Below, one piece after another: positions 17,453-24,125 of a stretch of DNA of 64,000 bases. The notes beneath the pieces were generated by a model that was not told where the DNA came from, did no database searches, and worked only from the letters and a program-made list of their open reading frames with translations. The position numbers and the translations under genes were made by a program. Numbering within the stretch: the stretch's first letter is position 1; the number at the start of each line of letters is the position of its first letter. Source of the stretch: Deltaproteobacteria bacterium IMCC39524 (lineage in GTDB: Bacteria > Desulfobacterota > Desulfuromonadia > Desulfuromonadales > BM103); assembly GCA_029667085.1 (NCBI GenBank), contig JARUHJ010000001.1:124001-188000 (forward strand), in the 5' to 3' direction.

Positions 17453-18106
17453 TTGAAAAAGTTTTTACCCTTATTGATCATTTTCATTGTCTTGGTTGCT
17501 GGTTGCGCTCCAGCGCAAAACAAACAAGAGCAGGGCACTCGCGTTGGTCTTGTTGGCGGTGCCGCTGCCGGGGCTCTGCTCGGCCAGGCCATTGGTGGTA
17601 ACACCACAGGGACGCTCGTTGGCGCCACGATAGGTGCTATTGCTGGCGGTGCGATCGGCAACAAAGTGGGCAAGAGTATGGATGAGCAGGAAGCCGCCAT
17701 GCGTCGAGAGCTGGCCGCAGTCGAGGCCGCCAATATCCAACGTAACGCCGATGTCCTCGCTGTGACTTTCAAATCCGACTACCTCTTTGCCGTGGGCTCT
17801 GCCAACTTGAACGCTGGAGCTTTTGATGAGATTAGCCGGGTCAGTCGGGTTCTGAACCAATATCCAGACACCAGCATCCAGATAGCGGGTCACACCGATA
17901 GTAGCGGGTCTGAACAGACCAACCAGACCCTTTCGGAGACCCGTGCCGACAATGTTAAGAATGCACTGGTCGGTCAAGGCGTCCACCCCAATCGGATCAG
18001 TACCCTTGGCTTTGGCGAGTCGGCGCCGGTTGCTGATAACAGTACTGAGGCCGGTCGGCAGTTGAACCGTCGGGTCGTCATCACCATCAAGCAGCGTAAT
18101 TCTTAA
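17453..18106 (+). CDS. OmpA-family lipoprotein with glycine-zipper segment (YiaD-like)
   Basis: 217 residues starting at TTG 17453, with AAGGAG 8 bases upstream. The signal peptide ends in a lipobox (LVAGC), so the mature protein should be lipid-anchored. Residues about 28-75 are rich in Gly/Ala (GGAAAGALLGQAIGG and AIAGGAIGNKVG), a glycine-zipper segment. The C-terminal ~110 residues are an OmpA domain that binds peptidoglycan: FAVGSANLN, IAGHTDSSGSEQTNQTLSETRA and LNRRVVI. The domain order matches YiaD-type lipoproteins, which anchor the outer membrane to the wall. The next gene follows after 32 bases. Confidence 0.9.
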   Translation: MKKFLPLLIIFIVLVAGCAPAQNKQEQGTRVGLVGGAAAGALLGQAIGGNTTGTLVGATIGAIAGGAIGNKVGKSMDEQEAAMRRELAAVEAANIQRNADVLAVTFKSDYLFAVGSANLNAGAFDEISRVSRVLNQYPDTSIQIAGHTDSSGSEQTNQTLSETRADNVKNALVGQGVHPNRISTLGFGESAPVADNSTEAGRQLNRRVVITIKQRNS

Positions 18107-18138
18107 TTTCTAGCACTCTAAATTTAAGGAGAGATCAC

Positions 18139-18594
18139 ATGCGTATCAAAACAATTCTGCTTACCCTCATGTTGCTTGTTGCCCCGGTTTTAGCTTTGGC
18201 TGACGAGGCTCTGGACCTGAAGAAAAAGATCATGTTCGATCAGAAGCGCTTGGTCGTTATGGAGAATATGGAGTTTACTGAGGAAGAAGCTGCGGCCTTC
18301 TGGCCGGTTTACGATAAGCACCAGGAGGAACTGTTTCAAGTTAATCAGCGTGGTGCGAAGCTGATCCTTGCTTATGCTTCGGTCTACCAGACCTTGACGG
18401 ATGAGCAGGCCGTGAAACTTGTCGATGAGTATTACGATATTCAGGATGACCGCCTCGCTGTTATGAAGAAAATGGCTGTGGATGTGGGCAAAGTTTTGCC
18501 TGGCAAGAAGGCTTTTCGCTACCTGCAGGTAGAATCGAAGCTTAGTGCGATTGGTCGTTATGAGTTGGCGAAAGAGATTCCGCTGGCGAGATAG
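18139..18594 (+). CDS. Small periplasmic helical protein (possibly Spy/CpxP-like)
   Basis: 151 residues with an AAGGAGAG ribosome site and a signal peptide cleaved near VLALADE. The mature part is charged and alpha-helical: EFTEEEAAAFWPVYDKHQEE, then TLTDEQAVKLVDEYYDI. The length, all-helical make-up and LT.EQ motif resemble the Spy/CpxP/ZraP periplasmic chaperone fold, but the match is loose. It follows the OmpA lipoprotein by 32 bases and ends at a strong terminator, so the two are probably one envelope operon. Confidence 0.7.
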   Translation: MRIKTILLTLMLLVAPVLALADEALDLKKKIMFDQKRLVVMENMEFTEEEAAAFWPVYDKHQEELFQVNQRGAKLILAYASVYQTLTDEQAVKLVDEYYDIQDDRLAVMKKMAVDVGKVLPGKKAFRYLQVESKLSAIGRYELAKEIPLAR

Positions 18595-18632
18595 TTAAGG
18601 TTTGTATAGGCTTTTGAATGAAAGAACATGAT

Positions 18633-18660
18633 AAGGGGCACTCTGTTTTGAGTGTCCCTT
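18633..18660 (+). terminator. Rho-independent-type terminator
   Basis: AAGGGGCACTC (18633-18643) pairs with GAGTGTCCCTT (18650-18660) with one G-T pair, around a 6-base loop. GTCGTTTG follows. It closes the OmpA/helical protein operon. Confidence 0.75.
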
Positions 18661-18781
18661 GTCGTTTGTAAAGCACACATTAATGACCTGTGGGGTTGTT
18701 TTTTTTGAGTGCAGGATAATTGAGCTCTTTAATTTTTTTTGCAGTTCACAGCCCTCTTTACCATTGCCTTGTGCCGTGCTC

Positions 18782-19108
18782 TTAACACGCCCCCGAAGTG
18801 CAAACGTTATTGTGACCCACCCATCTTACATCAAGGCCTACAGCGTTGCGCCAGGCATGAGCCAGCTCGTGTTGTAAAGTACGTTCCGGATCATCTGATT
18901 TGAGGCTCACGCAGATTTGTGAAAAGGCCTTCACATTGGAGAAGTATTTGGTTGTTCCATTCACTTTTGTTTTGTTATCAGACATATAGCACCAGTCCTC
19001 AGTTACGATAACAGTTGCGTATATTTCAAACTCTCCCGTTGTGATTTTTTGTTGAGGCGGAGAGCAACCGATAAAGACGAGAAACATGACCAATAGAAGC
19101 AGTTTCAT
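18782..19108 (-). CDS. Small lipoprotein with HELAH metallopeptidase-like motif
   Basis: 108 residues on the minus strand, with an AAGGAG site before the ATG. Residues 1-15 are a lipoprotein signal with the lipobox FIGC. The mature protein has LQHELAHAWRNAVGL near residue 80, an HExxH zinc-binding motif, and cysteines near the C-terminus (VCTSGAC). Only about 25 residues follow HExxH, so a third zinc ligand would have to be among them, for example the later His (VGHNN). It is far shorter than known zinc proteases. It stands alone between a terminator and a gene-free stretch. The function is unknown. Confidence 0.65.
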   Translation of the reverse strand: MKLLLLVMFLVFIGCSPPQQKITTGEFEIYATVIVTEDWCYMSDNKTKVNGTTKYFSNVKAFSQICVSLKSDDPERTLQHELAHAWRNAVGLDVRWVGHNNVCTSGAC

Positions 19109-19300
19109 CTTGGTTACTCCTTATTGAACTTTAAGTTTCCCCTTTCTGTTTAATCAACTCTAAACATAACAATTGCAACACATTTAAGTATATAACAGAA
19201 ATGGTCACAATTGCTATGCTGGGTGAATATAACTTTGAGAAGGTACTTAGTTTGTCGCTGCGGGCAAATCAAGGTTTCGATTTTAGGGTTTAAAGGCTTA

Positions 19301-19345
19301 ATCAGCCGTGATGAAAATCTGTCAAGGACTATGGTTGCAATATAA
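19301..19345 (+). repeat. Partial copy of dispersed intergenic repeat
   Basis: CAGCCGTGATGAAAATCTGT, then CAAGGACTATGGTT, resembles the left arm of the intergenic elements at 28905 and 29422 (GCCGCGATGAAGGTCTATC, then AAGGTCTATGGTT). It lies in the 376-base gap 19109-19484, which holds no convincing gene. Confidence 0.45.
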
Positions 19346-19484
19346 ACCTGAAAACTACTGTTTTTGTTTTACCTGGAATTTCACAGTTCCTGATCGCGCT
19401 AAGCTGTTTTGGGTTTGATTTATAACCTCATCCTCTGTAATTTCATAAAATGTTTTTTACTGTAATGATATTAGGAGGGAACGT

Positions 19485-19928
19485 ATGGAAAAGGATAATC
19501 TTGAGATGATTCTCGAAGACATCAATGGCAAATTTGACCTGGTTCTGGAAGGTTATGCCGCTCTTGATAAGAAATTGGATGACCGCTTCGATGAGTTGAA
19601 CGAAAAGATAGAAAACAACAGCTTTAAAATTGAGGTCTTGAATCAAAAGATAGATGGTGTTGAGGAAAAACTGACCGCGAAGATTGAAGGTGTCGAGGAG
19701 AGGTTGACGGCGAAGATCGAAGGTGTCGAGGAGAAGTTGACGGCGAAGATTGAAGGTGTCGAGGAGAAGTTGACGGCGAAGATTGAAGGAGTTGAAGCCA
19801 AGCAGACGAGGAGGGTTGATGGTTTAGAGCAAAATCTATCAAACAAGCTTGATGCTTTAGCCGAAGACCTTTCCGCCCATCGTCGTGATACCGAAGTCCA
19901 CAGAGGCTATCAGGTCAGGGAAGATTGA
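19485..19928 (+). CDS. Coiled-coil protein with 11-residue (hendecad) tandem repeats
   Basis: 147 residues with an AGGAGG site before the ATG. There is no signal peptide or membrane segment. The protein is charged throughout and built of heptad/hendecad helices: LVLEGYAALDKKLDDRFDEL, then repeated KIEGVEEKLTA units (residues about 55-109), then LEQNLSNKLDALAEDLSAHR. Such repeats form long right-handed or straight coiled coils. The ending (HRRDTEVHRGYQVRE) resembles the tail of many small bacterial coiled-coil proteins of unknown role. No partner gene is adjacent. It could be a cytosolic scaffold or a tether. Confidence 0.75.
   Translation: MEKDNLEMILEDINGKFDLVLEGYAALDKKLDDRFDELNEKIENNSFKIEVLNQKIDGVEEKLTAKIEGVEERLTAKIEGVEEKLTAKIEGVEEKLTAKIEGVEAKQTRRVDGLEQNLSNKLDALAEDLSAHRRDTEVHRGYQVRED
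19647..19811 (+). repeat. 33-bp in-frame tandem repeat
   Basis: Five 33-bp units start at 19647, 19680, 19713, 19746 and 19779, each encoding KIxGVEEKLTA-like residues. Units 2-4 are nearly identical in DNA (AAGATTGAAGGTGTCGAGGA, then GAAGTTGACGGCG), pointing to recent slippage or recombination; the outer units have diverged. Confidence 0.9.
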
Positions 19929-19956
19929 CCCTGAAATTTATAGGCAATATTGGCTG

Positions 19957-19991
19957 CAGATAACATCTGATAAGATCGGACGTTATCTGCG
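19957..19991 (+). terminator. Hairpin after coiled-coil gene
   Basis: GCAGATAAC (19957-19965) pairs perfectly with GTTATCTGC (19983-19991). There is no T-run after it. It ends about 60 bases after the coiled-coil gene stop and may be a terminator or a palindromic element. Confidence 0.4.
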
Positions 19992-20165
19992 CCTAAATCA
20001 TTGTTTGAGGTTTTAGCCTTCCACGGCCCCCGTACCGCGTTCCTTATTCCCCCCCCCAAAAAAAAAAGAAAAATGGCCTGTGAGAGATTTGTGAGAAGTG
20101 GTGTGTATACTCCCGCTTTTCTTTCGACGCTTCAACTTTGAAATATAGAGCTTAAAGGGTCTGTT

Positions 20166-20345
20166 ATGTTTTTAACTGTTTGCCACGAGTGTTCACACGG
20201 TGATGAGAAGGATGGTCAGAGTTACTGTTCCCGGGAGGCCGTCTATAGCCGGCTCACCAGGTGCCTGCAGCAAAAAGCCTTGGCCAGTTTTTTGGAACAT
20301 CAGAGTGTGGATGTGTTGCCGGTTATGGTGGCCAGCAACCAGTAG
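20166..20345 (+). CDS. Small cysteine-rich protein
   Basis: 59 residues, ATG 20166 to TAG 20345. The sequence begins MFLTVCHECSHGDEKDGQSY, then CSREAVYSRLTRCLQQKALA. Cysteines at positions 6, 9, 21 and 33 (C..C then YC..E) resemble a small zinc- or metal-binding fold followed by a helix. The upstream bases (AGCTTAAAGGGTCTGTT) give only a modest ribosome site. Residue usage looks protein-like, unlike the overlapping longer frames. I do not recognise the family. It stands just before the EPS locus. Confidence 0.5.
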   Translation: MFLTVCHECSHGDEKDGQSYCSREAVYSRLTRCLQQKALASFLEHQSVDVLPVMVASNQ

Positions 20346-20574
20346 ATGTGTTGCGCAACCGCTTTTCGCTTTCCGGAATGGCGTATGTGGCCAGTCCGCT
20401 GTCTGTAATATCCCCAGAAAAAATGTTGTTAATCCGAGAAAAACCTTTTGTTTTTCAATGTTTTTCACTAATATCGCGTGGTTTCTGTCTCAGCGTTGAG
20501 ATGGGATGAAGTTTGTATTATCTCTTGAAGGCCTTGGGGTTGTATTCACAGCGGCTTGCGGCGGGGTCATTCAT

Positions 20575-20667
20575 TTGTCAGCAATTTCGTTTGAAGATTT
20601 AAAAAAAACAAGTTCTTCCCTTCTCTAGATGGTATTCGTGCTATCGCAGTAAGGTAGGTGGTTTTCA
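20575..20667 (+). pseudogene. Remnant of acyltransferase 5' end
   Basis: The bases TTGTCAGCAATTTCGTTTGA, then GTTCTTCCCTT, then GATGGTATTCGTGCT, match the first ~95 bases of the intact acyltransferase gene at 29568, with a one-base deletion and a stop (CTCTAGATGG). Only the start of the gene survives. It marks a former duplicate at the left end of the EPS locus. Confidence 0.8.
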
Positions 20668-20675
20668 ATATGAAC

Positions 20676-20749
20676 CTGCTGCCGTGAAAATGGCTAGGTT
20701 TGAGTATAGGGGTATTGGCCGAGAGGCCTAAACCCGATAAGTGGCAGCA
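20676..20749 (+). promoter_or_regulatory. Possible structured RNA leader of rfbB operon
   Basis: TGCTGCC (20677-20683) can pair with GGCAGCA (20743-20749), GGTTT (20697-20701) with AAACC (20730-20734), and GGCC-GAGA-GGCC (20717-20728) makes a short GNRA-capped stem. The structure ends 20 bases before the rfbB start. It does not match the GEMM-I pattern, and I do not recognise it as a known riboswitch. Confidence 0.3.
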
Positions 20750-20769
20750 CGATTTAAGGAGTTGTATTA

Positions 20770-21852
20770 GTGAAAAGTATTTTGGTAACTGGTGGTTGCG
20801 GATTTATCGGCAGCAATTTTGTACGCTTACTCCTGCAGATCTTGCCTGAAACACATGTCATCAATCTGGATAAACTGACTTATGCGGGTAATCCAGAAAG
20901 TTTGAAGGATGTTGAGAGCAATCCCAACTACACGTTTGTTAAAGGTGATATTTGTGATGCTGCTTTGGTCGAAGATCTTTTTGCTGTAGAAAAGATCGAT
21001 ACGGTCGTTCACTTTGCCGCAGAATCTCACGTTGATCGAAGTATTGCCGGCCCGTCTGAGTTCATCCAGACCAATATTATCGGCACTTTCACCTTGCTGG
21101 AAGCCGCTCGAAAGCATTGGTTGTCCAGCCCCCAACCCCCAGTCCCTAGCACCCGCTTCCTACATGTTAGTACCGATGAGGTCTATGGGTCTCTTGGCGA
21201 AACGGGGCTGTTCACTGAAACAACACCATACGATCCTCGTTCGCCCTATTCGGCATCCAAGGCCTCTTCAGACCACCTTGTGAGCGCTTATCACCATACT
21301 TACGGACTTCCGATCCTGATGACGAACTGCTCCAACAACTACGGGCCTTACCATTTTCCGGAAAAGCTGATCCCACTGATTATTAACAATGCTCTTAACG
21401 GCAAAGACCTCCCCGTTTACGGTGATGGCAAGAACGTACGCGACTGGCTTTATGTTGTGGATCACTGTGCAGCTATTCTGGCCGTGCTACAAAAAGGGCA
21501 GCTAGGACAAACCTACAATGTTGGCGGCAACAACGAGAAACAGAATATCGAGATCGTTGAAACCGTTTGCGACATCCTCGATCAGAAAGTCGGCCATCTG
21601 CCTTCGGCACAACCGCGCCGCAGCCTGATCAAGTTTGTTAAGGATCGCCCCGGTCATGATCGCCGCTATGCAATTGATGCATCCAAAATTATGGATGAGT
21701 TGGGTTGGCAGCCTTCTGTAACCTTTGAAGAGGGTATTCTCAAAACGATCGACTGGTATCTGGATAACCCGGAGTGGGTGGCTTCGGTGGTGGACTGTTC
21801 CTACCAGGAGTATTACCAGAAGATGTATGGAGGGGCTGTCAATGAGTATTAA
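20770..21852 (+). CDS. rfbB: dTDP-glucose 4,6-dehydratase
   Basis: 360 residues from GTG 20770 with AAGGAG about 8 bases upstream. It is an extended short-chain dehydrogenase: NAD-binding [13 protein letters not shown] at the N-terminus, [17 protein letters not shown] with the catalytic Asp/Glu pair, and YSASKAS carrying the YxxxK tyrosine. It turns dTDP-glucose into dTDP-4-keto-6-deoxyglucose, the first committed step to dTDP-rhamnose and related sugars. The loop before [12 protein letters not shown] reads [10 protein letters not shown] and is encoded by a C-rich quasi-heptameric DNA run (about 21127-21155). The stop overlaps rfbA by 11 bases. Confidence 0.96.
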   Translation: MKSILVTGGCGFIGSNFVRLLLQILPETHVINLDKLTYAGNPESLKDVESNPNYTFVKGDICDAALVEDLFAVEKIDTVVHFAAESHVDRSIAGPSEFIQTNIIGTFTLLEAARKHWLSSPQPPVPSTRFLHVSTDEVYGSLGETGLFTETTPYDPRSPYSASKASSDHLVSAYHHTYGLPILMTNCSNNYGPYHFPEKLIPLIINNALNGKDLPVYGDGKNVRDWLYVVDHCAAILAVLQKGQLGQTYNVGGNNEKQNIEIVETVCDILDQKVGHLPSAQPRRSLIKFVKDRPGHDRRYAIDASKIMDELGWQPSVTFEEGILKTIDWYLDNPEWVASVVDCSYQEYYQKMYGGAVNEY

Positions 21853-22735
21853 AAAAGGGATCGTTCTGGCCGGTGGAGCCGGGAGCCGTCTTTATCCGCT
21901 GACCCTGGTCGCCAGTAAACAATTGCAACCGGTTTATGATAAGCCGCTGATCTATTATCCGCTCTCGACCCTGATGCGGGCCGGTATTCAGGATGTCCTG
22001 ATTATCTCCACACCTCAGGATACCCCGCGTTTTGAGGCCCTGCTCGGCGATGGCAGCCGCTTTGGCATCAAGATCAGTTATGTCGTACAACCGGAACCCA
22101 ACGGGATTGCACAGGCTTTTCTGCTTGGAGAAGAGTTCATTGATAACCATCCGGTCAGTCTGATCCTTGGCGATAATATCTTTTATGGCCGTATGGAGCT
22201 CACACGGATCTTTGGCGAGTTTAACGGTGGGGCCAAAGTGTTCGGTTACCCGGTGACCGACCCCGAGCGTTACGGTGTGGTTGAGTTTGATAAGAACGGC
22301 AAGGCTATCGGTATTGAAGAGAAGCCGTCCAAACCCAAGTCGCATTATGCTGTGCCTGGCCTCTATCTTTATGATGAAAATGTAGTCGCATTGACCAAGG
22401 CTCTCAAACTCTCCGCTCGTGGTGAACTTGAAATCACCGATCTTAACATGGCATACCTGAACCGGGGTGAGTTGATGGTTGAACAGCTTGAGCGCGGCAT
22501 TGCTTGGCTTGATACCGGCACGCACATGAGTCTGCTCGAAGCCAGCCATTTCATCGGCACTCTGGAAGCACGCCAGGGGTTGAAGATCGCTTGTCTTGAG
22601 GAAGTGGCTTATCGCAAGGGATTTATTGATAAAGAGCAGATGAAGAGGGTGATTGAAGATACTCCGAAGTCGAGTTATAGGGCATATTTGGAGATGGTGG
22701 TGAAGGGCAGGGGCGTGTTAACGGATGAGTTTTAA
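21842..22735 (+). CDS. rfbA: Glucose-1-phosphate thymidylyltransferase
   Basis: 297 residues from ATG 21842, inside the end of rfbB; the longer upstream extension is a reading of rfbB in another frame. The nucleotide-binding start is [15 protein letters not shown], followed by [30 protein letters not shown] (metal-binding Asp), EEKPSKPKS and [14 protein letters not shown], all diagnostic of RmlA. It couples dTTP and glucose-1-phosphate to dTDP-glucose. Translational coupling to rfbB is likely. Its stop codon lies within the first unit of a 15-bp tandem repeat. Confidence 0.96.
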   Translation: MSIKKGIVLAGGAGSRLYPLTLVASKQLQPVYDKPLIYYPLSTLMRAGIQDVLIISTPQDTPRFEALLGDGSRFGIKISYVVQPEPNGIAQAFLLGEEFIDNHPVSLILGDNIFYGRMELTRIFGEFNGGAKVFGYPVTDPERYGVVEFDKNGKAIGIEEKPSKPKSHYAVPGLYLYDENVVALTKALKLSARGELEITDLNMAYLNRGELMVEQLERGIAWLDTGTHMSLLEASHFIGTLEARQGLKIACLEEVAYRKGFIDKEQMKRVIEDTPKSSYRAYLEMVVKGRGVLTDEF

Positions 22736-22774
22736 GTGGTTAAGTTTTAAGTGGTTAAGTTTTAAGTGGTTAAG
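22730..22774 (+). repeat. Three 15-bp tandem repeats over the rfbA stop
   Basis: Three perfect copies of TTTTAAGTGGTTAAG start at 22730, 22745 and 22760. They are followed by CCTAAAACCTAAGAACTTAA, a degenerate heptamer run reaching the next gene. The rfbA stop codon lies in the first copy. Confidence 0.95.
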
Positions 22775-22821
22775 CCTAAAACCTAAGAACTTAAAACCTA
22801 AAACTTTTAATGGAAATTCTT

Positions 22822-23178
22822 ATGTCCTATTCTTCATTTGAAGAACTCGAAGTTTGGAAACGGTCTGCTCGTCTTGCAGTGCAGGTCTATGAGGTTCTAA
22901 AGGACTGTCGCGATTACGGTTTGAAAGATCAGATGTGCAGAGCTGCTGTCTCTATTGCATCCAATATCGCTGAGGGTGCCGAGCGAGATTCCAAGAAGGA
23001 ATTTGTTCGTTTTCTACACATAGCCAAAGGGTCCGCAGCAGAGTTGAGAACCCAAGCATACATTGCGTCAAAAATCGGCGTTATAAAAGATGAAAATCAG
23101 AAAGAGCTGGCGGCAGAACTGGTAGCAATATCAAAGATGCTCCAAAAGCTAGCTACGGCCATAAAACCTAAAACCTAA
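22822..23178 (+). CDS. Four helix bundle protein (S23/23S rRNA intervening-sequence type)
   Basis: 118 residues from ATG 22822; an ATG at 22810 would add four residues. Family hallmarks are FEELEVWKRSARLAVQVYE at the start, YGLKDQMCRAAVSIASNIAEG in the middle and FLHIAKGSAAELRTQAYIA. The family forms a pentamer of four-helix bundles. It was first seen inside 23S rRNA genes, and its function is unknown. Here it splits the rfbA-rfbC pair and is flanked on both sides by heptameric repeats, so it looks like a gene cassette inserted into the sugar operon. Its last residues (KPKT) are encoded in the repeat. Confidence 0.9.
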   Translation: MSYSSFEELEVWKRSARLAVQVYEVLKDCRDYGLKDQMCRAAVSIASNIAEGAERDSKKEFVRFLHIAKGSAAELRTQAYIASKIGVIKDENQKELAAELVAISKMLQKLATAIKPKT

Positions 23179-23188
23179 AACTTAAAAC
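23161..23188 (+). repeat. Heptamer run at the end of the four-helix-bundle gene
   Basis: Four 7-bp units, ATAAAAC, CTAAAAC, CTAAAAC and TTAAAAC, run over the stop codon at 23176-23178 and into the spacer before rfbC. Confidence 0.85.
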
Positions 23189-23195
23189 GGTTTCT

Positions 23196-23762
23196 ATGAA
23201 AGTAATAAAAACAACCATCCCCGAAGTACTGATCCTCGAACCCAAAGTCTTCAGCGACGACCGCGGCTTCTTCTTCGAAAGTTTTAACCAAAAGGCTTTT
23301 GAGCAAGCGACTGGATTTCAGGTGACCTTTGTTCAGGATAACCATTCAAAATCCAGCAAAGGGGTCTTGCGGGGGATGCATTACCAGGTGAAGCAACCGC
23401 AGGGGAAGCTGGTGAGGGTGGTCTCTGGTGAAGTTTTTGATGTGGCTGTTGATATTCGCAAGGGATCAGCCACTTATGGCAAGTGGGTTGGTGAAATCCT
23501 CTCTGCTGAGAATAAAAGGCAGATGTGGGTTCCTGAGGGGTTTGCCCATGGTTTTCTTGTGTTGAGTGAGACTGCCGAGTTTTTATATAAAACGACGGAT
23601 TACTATGCGCCAGAATATGAGCGTTGCATTACTTGGAATGATTCAGAAATAGGAATAGCGTGGCCGTTAGAGGGTGAGCCTATTATGTCGGTAAAAGATA
23701 AGGCCGGGGCGGCTTTGGCTGGTGCTGAGGTGTTTGGTTTTGTAAACAGCCACCCTCATTAA
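23196..23762 (+). CDS. rfbC: dTDP-4-dehydrorhamnose 3,5-epimerase
   Basis: 188 residues. It is a cupin-fold RmlC: FFFESFNQKAF, QDNHSKSSKGVLRGMHYQ with the catalytic His, GKLVRVVSGEVFDVAVDIRK and WVPEGFAHGFLVLSETAEFLYK. It epimerises C3 and C5 of dTDP-4-keto-6-deoxyglucose. The reductase rfbD that would finish dTDP-rhamnose is not in the window, so it must be elsewhere or the sugar differs. The start lies 17 bases after the four-helix-bundle gene. Confidence 0.95.
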   Translation: MKVIKTTIPEVLILEPKVFSDDRGFFFESFNQKAFEQATGFQVTFVQDNHSKSSKGVLRGMHYQVKQPQGKLVRVVSGEVFDVAVDIRKGSATYGKWVGEILSAENKRQMWVPEGFAHGFLVLSETAEFLYKTTDYYAPEYERCITWNDSEIGIAWPLEGEPIMSVKDKAGAALAGAEVFGFVNSHPH

Positions 23763-23788
23763 AAGGTGCCTGTCCCCAGAACTTAAGT

Positions 23789-23884
23789 AAGGCTGGGGAG
23801 TTGCTGGGGTATGTGCCTACCCATACGATAGAGCAGGGGTTGGCAGAGGCTCTGGAGTGGTATGTAGGATCTTTGTCGAATTAA
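23789..23884 (+). pseudogene. C-terminal remnant of a nucleotide-sugar epimerase
   Basis: The frame 23789-23884 reads KAGELLGYVPTHTIEQGLAE, then ALEWYVGSLSN and a stop. This matches the C-terminus of UDP-sugar 4-epimerases of the WbpP/TviC type (LLGY.PTH.I.EGL.EAL.WY). Nothing upstream encodes the rest of such an enzyme, because rfbC ends 26 bases before. GGTGCCTGTCCCC precedes it and a near copy (GGTGCCTGTGCCCC) follows at 23901, so a short repeat flanks the fragment. Confidence 0.75.
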
Positions 23885-23917
23885 GGGGGCTGGCTCTGCA
23901 GGTGCCTGTGCCCCGAA

Positions 23918-23994
23918 CCCAACACCCAACCCCCAACCCCCAACACCCAACCCCCAACACCCAACACCCAACACCCAACACCCAACACCCAACC
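23918..23994 (+). repeat. Heptamer tandem array CCCAAC(A/C), 11 units
   Basis: Eleven consecutive 7-bp units of CCCAACA or CCCAACC run without a break. It resembles the short tandemly repeated repetitive (STRR) heptamers known from cyanobacteria. Confidence 0.95.
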
Positions 23995-23995
23995 C

Positions 23996-24114
23996 CTGAT
24001 AACTGATAACTGATAACTGATAACTGATAACTGATAACTGATAACTGATAACTGATAACTGATAACTGATAACTGATAACTGATAACTGATAACTGATAA
24101 CTGATAACTGACAA
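23996..24114 (+). repeat. Heptamer tandem array CTGATAA, 17 units
   Basis: Sixteen perfect CTGATAA units (23996-24107) are followed by one CTGACAA. The array starts two bases after the CCCAACA array and ends 11 bases before the next gene. The long reverse-strand frames across it (SVISYQL repeats) are artefacts of the 7-bp period. Confidence 0.97.
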
Positions 24115-24125
24115 CTAGTGTAAGT

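Noticed and set aside
20047-20071. C-run followed by A-run as a regulatory or phase-variation site
   Set aside because: It is not within or just before a gene; a homopolymer or assembly effect is more likely.
20193-20509. Longer frames on both strands in the gap before rfbB
   Set aside because: They overlap the more protein-like 59-codon frame and lack ribosome sites and family features.
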